A stretch of DNA of 64,000 nucleotides from Intestinibacillus massiliensis (GTDB lineage: Bacteria; Bacillota; Clostridia; Oscillospirales; Butyricicoccaceae). A program made the position numbers and the translations under genes. The notes under the pieces were generated by a model. That model worked only from the letters and a program-made list of their open reading frames with translations, was not told where the DNA came from and ran no database searches. The stretch lies in the NCBI GenBank assembly GCA_029267335.1, contig JAJUJC010000005.1, positions 154,360 through 218,359 of the forward strand, in the 5' to 3' direction. Positions 17,761 through 26,583 of this stretch are shown here, piece after piece; positions within the stretch are counted from its first letter, which is position 1, and each line of letters starts with the position of its first letter.

Positions 17761-17792
17761 AAAAAGCCAGCTCCCGAAAGAGCCGGCTTTTT
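17761..17792. terminator. Terminator after the iolE-like gene
   Basis: AAAAAGCCaGCTC and GAGCcGGCTTTTT form a 13-bp stem with one mismatch. On the minus strand it lies 20 bases after the stop at 17812 and ends in a T run. Confidence 0.9.
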
Positions 17793-17811
17793 AGATGCAT
17801 AAAAGTTTGGC

Positions 17812-18735
17812 TTAGAGCTTGACCTGACCGCACAGACCGGTGTGCGCGGTGATATACTCACGGCCCATCTTGGAGTACTCGAACGGATTTGCCTTAGCGG
17901 GGTCCTGCTCCGCCTCGACCATGATCCAGCCCTCGTAGCCCGCCTTGTCGAGGATCTCGAAGACGGAATCGAAGTCGACGCAGCCGTCCGGATCGCCCGG
18001 AACCGTGAACGCGCCGTTGCGGACAGCCTTCAGGAAGGACCAGTCCTCTGCCTTGACCTTCTCAACGATCGGCATGCGCATGTTCTTCAGGTGAACGTGA
18101 CCGACACGGTTTGCAAACTTGCTCAGAACTGCAACCGGATCCTCGCCCGCGAAGGTGAAGTGGCCGGTGTCAAAGCACAGGAACACATACTTCGGGTCGG
18201 TGTTCTCCATCAGGCGGATGGTCTCCTCAACCGTCTGGCAGACCGTGCCCATGTGGTGATGGAAGCAGGAACGGATGCCATACTTCTCCATGGACAGCTT
18301 GCCCAGCTTGTTCAGGCCGTCCGTGAAGCGATCCCACTCCTCGTCGGTCAGGTTGCGCTTGTCCTTGAGGACGCGCTTGTCTTCCATACCCTGGATAGAG
18401 CCGGACTGCTCGGAAATGTTGATTGCGGTCGCGCCAACATAGGACAGATACTCCAGCTCCTTGATGAACTCGCGCTCGGTCTCCTCGTACGGCTTGTCAA
18501 CGAGGAAAGAAGAGAACCACTTGGAAGCGATCGTCATGTTGCGAACGTCGAGCATGTGCTTGAGCACAGCCTTGTCCTCGGGGTACTTGTGACCGACCTC
18601 GCAGCCGTCAAAGCCTGCGAGCTTCATCTCGGAAATGCACTGCTGGAAGGTGTTCTCGTCGCCGAGATCCCACATATCATCATTGGACCAGCCGATCGGG
18701 CAAATACCCAGGCGTACCTTCTTCGGATCTAACAT
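17812..18735 (-). CDS. iolE: Inosose dehydratase-like sugar phosphate isomerase/epimerase
   Basis: 307 residues, the size of IolE (myo-inosose-2 dehydratase). TIM-barrel AP-endonuclease-2 fold: it opens with ICPIGWSNDDM, a strong IolE signature, then GFDGCEVGHKYP, the metal-binding CFHHHMGT and CFDTGHFTFAG segments, GHVHLKNMR, and the C-terminal GWIMVEAEQDP. These supply the Glu/Asp/His metal ligands. The family reaction is dehydration of scyllo-inosose to a diketo-inositol in inositol breakdown. No other iol genes lie nearby, so it could act on another keto sugar. Monocistronic with a near-consensus promoter. Confidence 0.85.
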   Translation of the reverse strand: MLDPKKVRLGICPIGWSNDDMWDLGDENTFQQCISEMKLAGFDGCEVGHKYPEDKAVLKHMLDVRNMTIASKWFSSFLVDKPYEETEREFIKELEYLSYVGATAINISEQSGSIQGMEDKRVLKDKRNLTDEEWDRFTDGLNKLGKLSMEKYGIRSCFHHHMGTVCQTVEETIRLMENTDPKYVFLCFDTGHFTFAGEDPVAVLSKFANRVGHVHLKNMRMPIVEKVKAEDWSFLKAVRNGAFTVPGDPDGCVDFDSVFEILDKAGYEGWIMVEAEQDPAKANPFEYSKMGREYITAHTGLCGQVKL

Positions 18736-18795
18736 ATTTCATTACCTCCATACACTTTTCACTCACGGGCACGGCAGCCCATTTTCTATGACTCT

Positions 18796-18824
18796 ATTGT
18801 ATAAGAAGTGTGCAGGAAAGTCAA
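18796..18824 (-). promoter_or_regulatory. Promoter of the iolE-like gene
   Basis: Minus strand TTGACT (18824-18819), 17-base spacer, TACAAT (18801-18796): close to the sigma-A consensus. Confidence 0.82.
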
Positions 18825-18862
18825 ACGGTATTTGTGAAATTTTGAACAATTTTTGAGCGTTT

Positions 18863-20035
18863 TCAGATGCGTGCCACACCGCTGTCCCGCGCCGCCTGTG
18901 CGACCGCCTGCGCGACCGCATTGATGACGCGCGCATCGAATGCGGCGGGCATAATATTCTCGCTTGTCAGCTCTTCATCGGGGATGACATGTGCAATCGC
19001 GTATGCCGCCGCCATCTTCATCTCCTCGTTGATGTCGCTTGCGCGCACATCAAGCGCACCGCGGAAAATGCCCGGGAACGCGAGGACGTTGTTGATCTGG
19101 TTCGGATAATCCGAACGACCGGTGCCGACGACTGCCGCGCCGCCCTTTTTGGCATCCTCCGGCCAGATTTCGGGCACAGGGTTCGCCATCGCGAACACCA
19201 TCGGATCGGGCGCCATCGTCGCGACCATGTCGCTCGTCAGCACCTGGGGGGCGGACAAACCAAAGAACACATCCGCGCCGCGCACCGCATCCTCGAGCGT
19301 GCCCGTCAGATGCGCGCGGTTGGTCACGCGCGCCATGTCCGCCTGCGCGGGATTGAGCCGCTCGTCCCCCTCGCACACGATGCCGAAGCGCTCACACATG
19401 ATGACGTTGCGCACGCCGAGATACATCAGAAACTTGGTGACCGAGATCGCCGCCGCACCGCAGCCATTGACGCACAGACGAATGTCCTCGAGCTTGCGTC
19501 CGGTCAGGCGGCAGGCGTTGATCATCGCGGCGGCGCAGGTGACTGCCGTGCCGTGCTGGTCATCGTGGAAGATCGGGATGTCGCAGACCTCCTTGAGGCG
19601 GCGCTCGATCTCAAAGCAGCGCGGCGCGGAGATGTCCTCGAGGTTGATGCCGCCGAACGAGCCGGAGATCAGCTCGATCGTACGCACGATCTCGTCGACA
19701 TCCTTGGATTTGACGCAAAGCGGGAACGCGTCGACATCTGCAAACGCCTTGAACAGCGCGCACTTGCCCTCCATGACCGGCATGCCCGCCTCCGGTCCGA
19801 TGTCGCCCAGACCGAGCACCGCCGTGCCGTCCGTAATGACCGCGACCAGATTATGGCGGCGGGTATACTTGTAGCTGTCGTCAATATTGTCTCGGATCTT
19901 GAGACAGGGCTCGGCAACGCCCGGGGTGTAGGCGACCGACAGATCCTCTCTGGTCTTGACCTCACACCGTGCGATGACCTCGATCTTACCACCCCATGCT
20001 TCGTGTGCCGCGAGGGCCTTTTCCTTTGCGTCCAT
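18863..20035 (-). CDS. NAD(P)-dependent malic enzyme (oxaloacetate-decarboxylating malate dehydrogenase)
   Basis: 390 residues, the short bacterial form without the phosphotransacetylase domain. Seen: YTPGVAEPC near residue 36, the substrate/metal region TDGTAVLGLGDIGP, FHDDQHGTAV (metal Asp), and a Rossmann region with VNGCGAAAISV. It converts malate to pyruvate and CO2, forming NAD(P)H. Together with the oxaloacetate decarboxylase operon further along, it links C4 acids to pyruvate. GGGAGGAACAGCT precedes the ATG. Monocistronic; no clear T-tract terminator between it and the iolE-like gene, whose promoter lies just downstream. Confidence 0.94.
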   Translation of the reverse strand: MDAKEKALAAHEAWGGKIEVIARCEVKTREDLSVAYTPGVAEPCLKIRDNIDDSYKYTRRHNLVAVITDGTAVLGLGDIGPEAGMPVMEGKCALFKAFADVDAFPLCVKSKDVDEIVRTIELISGSFGGINLEDISAPRCFEIERRLKEVCDIPIFHDDQHGTAVTCAAAMINACRLTGRKLEDIRLCVNGCGAAAISVTKFLMYLGVRNVIMCERFGIVCEGDERLNPAQADMARVTNRAHLTGTLEDAVRGADVFFGLSAPQVLTSDMVATMAPDPMVFAMANPVPEIWPEDAKKGGAAVVGTGRSDYPNQINNVLAFPGIFRGALDVRASDINEEMKMAAAYAIAHVIPDEELTSENIMPAAFDARVINAVAQAVAQAARDSGVARI

Positions 20036-20076
20036 AGCTGTTCCTCCCGTTTTGTTTCGATCTTTGCATTGCTCTT

Positions 20077-20104
20077 ATTGTACACGAACGCGCCACGTTT
20101 GCAA
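20077..20104 (-). promoter_or_regulatory. Promoter of the malic enzyme gene
   Basis: Minus strand TTGCAA (20104-20099), 16-base spacer, TACAAT (20082-20077). Confidence 0.65.
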
Positions 20105-20210
20105 AGGGTCGAAATGGACAAACTATGCGCTGTGCAGGTCCGTTTTTGCCCGTTTTCGCTTTTGTTGTGAAGATTTCCGATTTTCTCTATGCATGTGCAC
20201 ATTTTTTTGG

Positions 20211-20216
20211 TATACT
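20211..20216 (+). promoter_or_regulatory. -10 element of the mannitol dehydrogenase family gene
   Basis: TATACT preceded by TGG (extended -10 form); no good -35 is visible 17 bases upstream. The transcript would start near 20223, leaving about 38 bases before the ATG. Confidence 0.45.
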
Positions 20217-20260
20217 ATACCTATACAACCCTGAATCACGAAGCAAGGATGTGAACTACT

Positions 20261-21865
20261 ATGAAACTGACGAAAGACAGTTTAAAGCACAATGTTTCCT
20301 GGAAGGGCTATCGCCTTCCGCAATACGATATTGAAGCGGTGCGCAAAAACACGCACGAAAATCCCACTTGGCTGCATTTTGGCGCGGGCAGCCTGTTCCG
20401 CGCATTCCCTGCCGTCATTGCACAGCGTCTGCTGACCGCAGGACTGGCCAAGTCGGGCATCATCTGCTGCGAAGCGTATGACGAGGAGCTGATCGACCGC
20501 TGCTATCGCGTGTGCGACCACCTTTCCGTCGTGGTCACGCTCTACTCCAACGGCAGCATCAACAAGGAAGTGGTCGCCTCGGTCACGGAAAGTCTCAAAA
20601 TGTCGCAGGACCTTGACCGCCTCAACGAGATCTTTGCCGCGCCGTCGCTCCAGATGGTCAGCCTGACCATCACCGAAAAGGGCTACGTCATGCGCGACGA
20701 CGAATACAACTTCCTGCCCGAAATCACGCGTGACTTTGCACGCGGTCCCGGCGCGTGCGAGAGCTTCTTCGGCAAGCTTGCCACGCTGTGCCTCAACCGT
20801 CAGCGCGCAGGCGGCTCTCCGATCGCGCTCGTGTCGCTTGACAACTGCCAGAACAACGGCGAGCGTCTGCGCTACTCCATGCGCGACATTGCCGACGGCT
20901 GGAAGCAGCACGGCTTCCTCACCGAGGAGGAGTACAACTACCTGACCTGCCAGATCAGCTACCCGCTGTCCATGATCGACAAGATCACCCCGCATCCGGA
21001 CGAGCGCATCACCCGCGCCCTCGAGGCGGACGGACTGGAGGGCGTGCGCGCCTTCACCACCGCCAAGGGCACCTGCGCTGCGACTTTCGTCAACACCGAG
21101 CGCCCGCAGTATCTGCTCATCGAGAACGCATTCCCGAACGGCCACCCGCCGCTCGAGCAGACCCCGGGCGTCATCATCACCAGCCGCGCCATCGTGGAAA
21201 AATCCGCGCGCATGAAGGCATGCACCTGCATGAACCCAATGGATACCGCGCTTGGCCTGTTCGGCTGCATGCTCGGCTACACCTCGATCAGCAGCGAGAT
21301 GAAGGACCCCGAGCTTGTTGCCCTCATCACCCGCATGAGCGAGCGCGAGGCGATGCCCATGGTCGCAGACCCGGGTGTCATCGACCCGTTCGAGTTCCTG
21401 CACGAGGTGCTCGCACAGCGCTATCCGAACCCCTACCTGCCGGATACGCCGCAGCGCACCGCGGAAGATACCTCGCTCAAGCTGCCGATTCGCTTCGGTG
21501 TCACGCTAAATGCATACTACAACTCGTCCGTGCCCATGCACCGCGCGAGCCGTCTGCTCTATATCCCGCTTGTTCTCGCGGGCTGGCTGCGTTATCTGAT
21601 CGGCGTTGACGACAAGGGCGAGCCGTTCACGCTGAGTGCGGAGCCCAATCTCGCGGACATCCGCGCACTGATGGGGCCGGTCAAGCTGGGCGAGCAGATC
21701 AGCGAGCAGCAGCTCTATCCGCTGCTGTCCTCCCGTCTGTACTTCGGTCACAACCTGTTTGAGATCGGTGTGGGCGAGACCGTTGTCAAGCTGTTCAACG
21801 AACTCAACGCCGGACCGCACGCGATCCGCGCGACCCTCAAGAAATACTGCGGCGAAGAAGCGTGA
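20261..21865 (+). CDS. Mannitol dehydrogenase / fructuronate reductase family oxidoreductase
   Basis: 534 residues, about the size of D-mannonate oxidoreductase (UxuB) relatives. N-terminal NAD-binding part with LHFGAGSLFRAF at about residue 38, ALVSLDNCQNNGER near 188, and a family signature read here as SMIDKITPHPDER in place of the usual VDRITP. The C-terminal domain normally carries the catalytic Lys-Asn-His set; here the segment is KACTCMNPMDTALG, with Asp where a His is expected. Likely reaction: NAD(P)H-linked interconversion of a keto sugar acid (fructuronate) and mannonate, or a polyol. It stands alone between malic enzyme (divergent) and aspS (convergent). Exact substrate unknown. 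Confidence 0.75.
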   Translation: MKLTKDSLKHNVSWKGYRLPQYDIEAVRKNTHENPTWLHFGAGSLFRAFPAVIAQRLLTAGLAKSGIICCEAYDEELIDRCYRVCDHLSVVVTLYSNGSINKEVVASVTESLKMSQDLDRLNEIFAAPSLQMVSLTITEKGYVMRDDEYNFLPEITRDFARGPGACESFFGKLATLCLNRQRAGGSPIALVSLDNCQNNGERLRYSMRDIADGWKQHGFLTEEEYNYLTCQISYPLSMIDKITPHPDERITRALEADGLEGVRAFTTAKGTCAATFVNTERPQYLLIENAFPNGHPPLEQTPGVIITSRAIVEKSARMKACTCMNPMDTALGLFGCMLGYTSISSEMKDPELVALITRMSEREAMPMVADPGVIDPFEFLHEVLAQRYPNPYLPDTPQRTAEDTSLKLPIRFGVTLNAYYNSSVPMHRASRLLYIPLVLAGWLRYLIGVDDKGEPFTLSAEPNLADIRALMGPVKLGEQISEQQLYPLLSSRLYFGHNLFEIGVGETVVKLFNELNAGPHAIRATLKKYCGEEA

Positions 21866-21894
21866 GCATGCTCACCTTCTGACGCACCGTAAAA

Positions 21895-21928
21895 AGAGAG
21901 CCGCCTGAGCATGCTCAGGCGGCTCTCT
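21895..21928. terminator. Perfect 34-bp palindrome, end of the rightward transcript
   Basis: AGAGAGCCGCCTGAGCA is followed directly by its exact complement, so the 17-bp stem has no spacer. It is flanked by A and TTG rather than a long T run. It contains GAGCATGCTC, which also occurs inside the 14-bp palindrome GTGAGCATGCTCAC at 21862-21875 over the stop codon. Confidence 0.75.
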
Positions 21929-21930
21929 TG

Positions 21931-21975
21931 CACAGTAAAAAGGCACTGCCGATCGGCAGCGCCTTTTTTACTGTG
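21931..21975. terminator. Terminator of the hisS-aspS operon (bidirectional)
   Basis: A long stem: CACAGTAAAAAGGC pairs with GCCTTTTTTACTGTG around an inner CTGCCGATCGGCAG palindrome. The minus-strand copy follows the aspS stop by one base. Confidence 0.88.
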
Positions 21976-21976
21976 C

Positions 21977-23782
<1,806 letters not shown>

Positions 23783-23803
23783 GAAAAAAATCCGTCCTTA
23801 CTA

Positions 23804-25168
23804 TCAGTTTTTGGTGTCGAGGATAACCGCGCCCTGTGCGCGCTCGGCAAGCCCCGCCTTGATGCGCGCGACTGCGTCCTCGAAGCGGTCCTTGGTCTGC
23901 TCGCCGGTCGCCATGTCCTTGACCGCGACGATGTTCTGCGCGATCTCGTCCTCACCGAGGAAGATGACATAGGGAATGCCGAGCTTATCGGCATAGCCGA
24001 CCTTTGCCTTGAACTTCTTGTTTTCACCATAAAGCTGGGTGCGCACGCCCTCGCCGCGCAGCGCGGTCGCGAGCGAAATCGCGGGCGCAAGGTCGTCGGT
24101 CATGGGCAGGATGAGCACATCGGCGGGCGCGGTGTTCATGCCGTCGTTGAGGTAGCCCTGCTCGCCGAGCACATAGAACAGGCGGGTCAACCCAATGGAA
24201 ATACCTACGCCCGGTAATTTTTTATCGGTATAATACTCTGCGAGATTATCATAGCGGCCACCCGAGCAGATCGAACCGATCTCGGGGTGGTCGACCATCG
24301 CGGTTTCGTACACCGTGCCGGTGTAGTAATCCAGTCCGCGCGCAATGGTCAGGTCAATCTCGAAGTGGTCGGCAGGCACGCCGAACGCGGTCATGTAGCC
24401 CGCGACGGTTCTAAGCTCGTCCGCGCCCTGATCGAAGCGTTCGTTTCTGCCGCGGTAGCCTTCGAGCGCGTCGAGGATGCCCTCGGTGCCGCCCGGCGTC
24501 GCGAGGAAGGCGAGCAGCTCGTCCGCGGTCGCTGCGGGCACGGCGAAGTCTGTCGTCAGGATCTCGCGCACCTTGTCCGCGCCTATTTTTTCGAGCTTAT
24601 CGATCGTGCGCATGACGTCACCCGCTTGCTCGCTCAGCCCGAGGATCTCGAAGAAGCCGCCGAGCACCTTGCGGTTGTTGATGCGGATCTTAAAGCGCGT
24701 CAAGCCGAGTGCCGTGAAGGTTTTATAGATGATGGACGGGATCTCCGCCTCACTGATGATGTCGAGGGCGCCGTCGCCGATGACGTCGATGTCCGCCTGA
24801 TAGAACTCGCGGAAACGACCGCGCTGTGCGCGCTCGCCGCGATAGACCTTGCCGATCTGGAAGCGGCGGAACGGGAACGTGAGCTGTCCGTAGTTGAGCG
24901 CGACATACTTCGCGAGCGGAACCGTCAGGTCAAAGCGCAGGCTCAGGTCGCTGTCGCCCTTCGTAAAGCGGTAAATCTGCTTTTCGGTCTCTCCGCCGCC
25001 CTTTGCAAGCAGCACCTCAGAGGACTCGATGAGCGGGGTGTCGAGCGGGGTAAAGCCGTAAAGCGCGTAGGTGTCGCGCAGCGTCTGCATGATGCGCTCC
25101 ATCTGCGCCTGCCGCGCAGGCAGAAGCTCCATGAAGCCGGACAGGGTGCGTGGTTTGATTTTTTCCAT
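23804..25168 (-). CDS. hisS: Histidyl-tRNA synthetase
   Basis: 454 residues. Class II core: motif 1 region near RKTLSGFMELLP-like start, DLTVPLAKYVALNYG, motif 2 FRRFQIGKVYRGERAQ, RGLDYYTGTVYE (histidine A loop), motif 3 GGRYDNL and GISIGLTRL, then a C-terminal anticodon-binding domain. It charges tRNA-His. AGGAG precedes the ATG. It is followed by aspS after 21 bases and preceded by a terminator of mgsA, so the promoter must lie in a gap of about 70 bases or transcription reads through. Confidence 0.97.
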   Translation of the reverse strand: MEKIKPRTLSGFMELLPARQAQMERIMQTLRDTYALYGFTPLDTPLIESSEVLLAKGGGETEKQIYRFTKGDSDLSLRFDLTVPLAKYVALNYGQLTFPFRRFQIGKVYRGERAQRGRFREFYQADIDVIGDGALDIISEAEIPSIIYKTFTALGLTRFKIRINNRKVLGGFFEILGLSEQAGDVMRTIDKLEKIGADKVREILTTDFAVPAATADELLAFLATPGGTEGILDALEGYRGRNERFDQGADELRTVAGYMTAFGVPADHFEIDLTIARGLDYYTGTVYETAMVDHPEIGSICSGGRYDNLAEYYTDKKLPGVGISIGLTRLFYVLGEQGYLNDGMNTAPADVLILPMTDDLAPAISLATALRGEGVRTQLYGENKKFKAKVGYADKLGIPYVIFLGEDEIAQNIVAVKDMATGEQTKDRFEDAVARIKAGLAERAQGAVILDTKN

Positions 25169-25200
25169 GTTTCTTGCTCCTGTTGTGTATTTTTATCATC

Positions 25201-25226
25201 AAAAAGCCCCCCGGTTGGGAGGGCTG
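25201..25226 (-). terminator. Terminator of mgsA
   Basis: On the minus strand a stem AGCCcTCCC / GGGgGGCT (one mismatch) is followed by TTTTT, 15 bases after the mgsA stop. Confidence 0.7.
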
Positions 25227-25240
25227 AGGTTGCGCAGGTG

Positions 25241-25648
25241 TCAGCGGCTCTTGGGGTTGACGATGTTACGCCAATCAAGATCGCCGCGGTCGAGACCGAG
25301 GATGAGCATTTCTGCCGTTGCGGAGTTCGTCGCGATCGGGATGTTATGCATGTCGCACAGCCGCGCGAGCGCATGGACATCCGGCTCGTACTGGGAGTTC
25401 GACATCGGGTCGCGGAAAAACAGCACCATGTCGATTTCGTTATAGGCGACGCGCGCGGAGATCTGCTCCTCACCGCCCTGCATGCCCGCAAGGAACTTCT
25501 CGATCTTGAGACCGGTCGCCTCCTGCACGAACTTGCCGGTCGTGCCCGTCGCGCAAATGGTATGCTTCGATAAGATGCCGCAATATGCCATACAGAACTG
25601 CACCATGAGTTCCTTCTTGCGATCGTGTGCAATGAGCGCTATATTCAT
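25241..25648 (-). CDS. mgsA: Methylglyoxal synthase-like protein with altered active-site residues
   Basis: 135 residues, full family length and easily alignable: IALIAHDRKK, the phosphate loop CATGTTGK, FFRDPMS, NIPIATNSATAE. MgsA turns dihydroxyacetone phosphate into methylglyoxal and phosphate. Two residues known to be catalytic in the E. coli and Bacillus enzymes differ: the general-base Asp in GGDQQ is Glu (GGEEQ), and the His in PHEPD is Tyr (QYEPD); the following Asp of the pair is kept. It may be slow, altered in specificity, or serve as a phosphate/sugar-phosphate sensor. It is 69 bases downstream of minD. Confidence 0.85.
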   Translation of the reverse strand: MNIALIAHDRKKELMVQFCMAYCGILSKHTICATGTTGKFVQEATGLKIEKFLAGMQGGEEQISARVAYNEIDMVLFFRDPMSNSQYEPDVHALARLCDMHNIPIATNSATAEMLILGLDRGDLDWRNIVNPKSR

Positions 25649-25717
25649 ATCCTATGACCCCTTTCCATAACCCGATTATCCTATTTCTGCCGTGTGGCTG
25701 ATTGTATCCGCCCCGCG

Positions 25718-26455
25718 TCACAGACGCATGATGGGCAGCCGTTCGCCCTCAAGGCGTCTGGCGATGTTGCGATAAGCGAGCGCCGCGCCGGCGCGTTTGC
25801 AGTCGATCACGAATTTGCCGCTGTTGCCGCAGGCGATGACGTCCTCGTCCTCGGGGACGATACCGAGCAGCGGCAGACCGGCGGTATCCATGGCGTCGTC
25901 AATGTTGGAGGCAAGCCCATGCCGGACAAGCTGGGTGCGCAGACGGTTGACGACCAGACGGATGCGCATGATATTTTCCTCCTCGAGCAGCCGTGCAACG
26001 CGTTCCGCGCCGCGCAGACTTGCGCCCTCGGGGGTGGTGATGACAATGCCCTGGGTCGCGATGGAGGCAAAGGCGCGCAGTTCGGGTGCAAGACCGGCAG
26101 GGCCGTCAATGATGACATAGTCAAAGCCCATTTCCTCCGCCTGTGCGCCGAGCGAGCGAATGCCGGACTCCGCGAGCGCAGGCACGCTGCTCGGTGCGGT
26201 GAGCATAAAGAGACCCGGCTGCAGCGGATGCGCCGCCGCTGCTTTTTGCAGCGAAACGACGCCGCGCGCCACATCGTCAAAGCTGAATACGACGCTGTCC
26301 GACAGTCCCAGCACGATGTCCAGGTTCCGCAGCCCGCTGTCCCCGTCGATGACGAGAACACGCCGCCCGAGCTGTGCCAGTGCGGCGGAAACACCCGCGG
26401 AAAGCGAGGTTTTCCCCGTGCCGCCCTTGCCGGACGCGACTACGATGACCTTCAA
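25718..26455 (-). CDS. minD: Septum site-determining ATPase MinD
   Basis: 245 residues from TTG 26455, with AGGAGGG eight bases upstream; the longer frame to 26506 overlaps the promoter. Deviant Walker A KGGTGKTS (residues 9-16), VIDGDSGLRNLD (switch), IIDGPAGL (Walker B), and a basic C-terminal tail ending RRLEGERLPIMRL that could act as the amphipathic membrane anchor, though shorter than usual. MinD recruits the division inhibitor MinC to poles. Neither minC nor minE is adjacent. Shorter than the usual 260-270 residues. It has its own promoter at 26495-26523. Confidence 0.88.
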   Translation of the reverse strand: MKVIVVASGKGGTGKTSLSAGVSAALAQLGRRVLVIDGDSGLRNLDIVLGLSDSVVFSFDDVARGVVSLQKAAAAHPLQPGLFMLTAPSSVPALAESGIRSLGAQAEEMGFDYVIIDGPAGLAPELRAFASIATQGIVITTPEGASLRGAERVARLLEEENIMRIRLVVNRLRTQLVRHGLASNIDDAMDTAGLPLLGIVPEDEDVIACGNSGKFVIDCKRAGAALAYRNIARRLEGERLPIMRL

Positions 26456-26494
26456 ATCTGTTTCCCTCCTGAAGAGACTTCTAGTAATATCAAA

Positions 26495-26523
26495 AGTATA
26501 AACCAAATTTGCGCGGTTTACAA
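26495..26523 (-). promoter_or_regulatory. Promoter of minD
   Basis: Minus strand TTGTAA (26523-26518), 17-base spacer, TATACT (26500-26495). It lies between mrdA and minD and would start transcription near 26488. Confidence 0.78.
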
Positions 26524-26583
26524 GGCTTTCACGCCGATTTTGCGAAAAAACCGCACGCGTTGTCCGATATGCTGTGCTGCTGC

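Noticed and set aside
23783..25240. T-box upstream of hisS or aspS
   Set aside because: Gaps are only 21 and 72 bases, too short for a T-box, and no T-box core sequence is seen.
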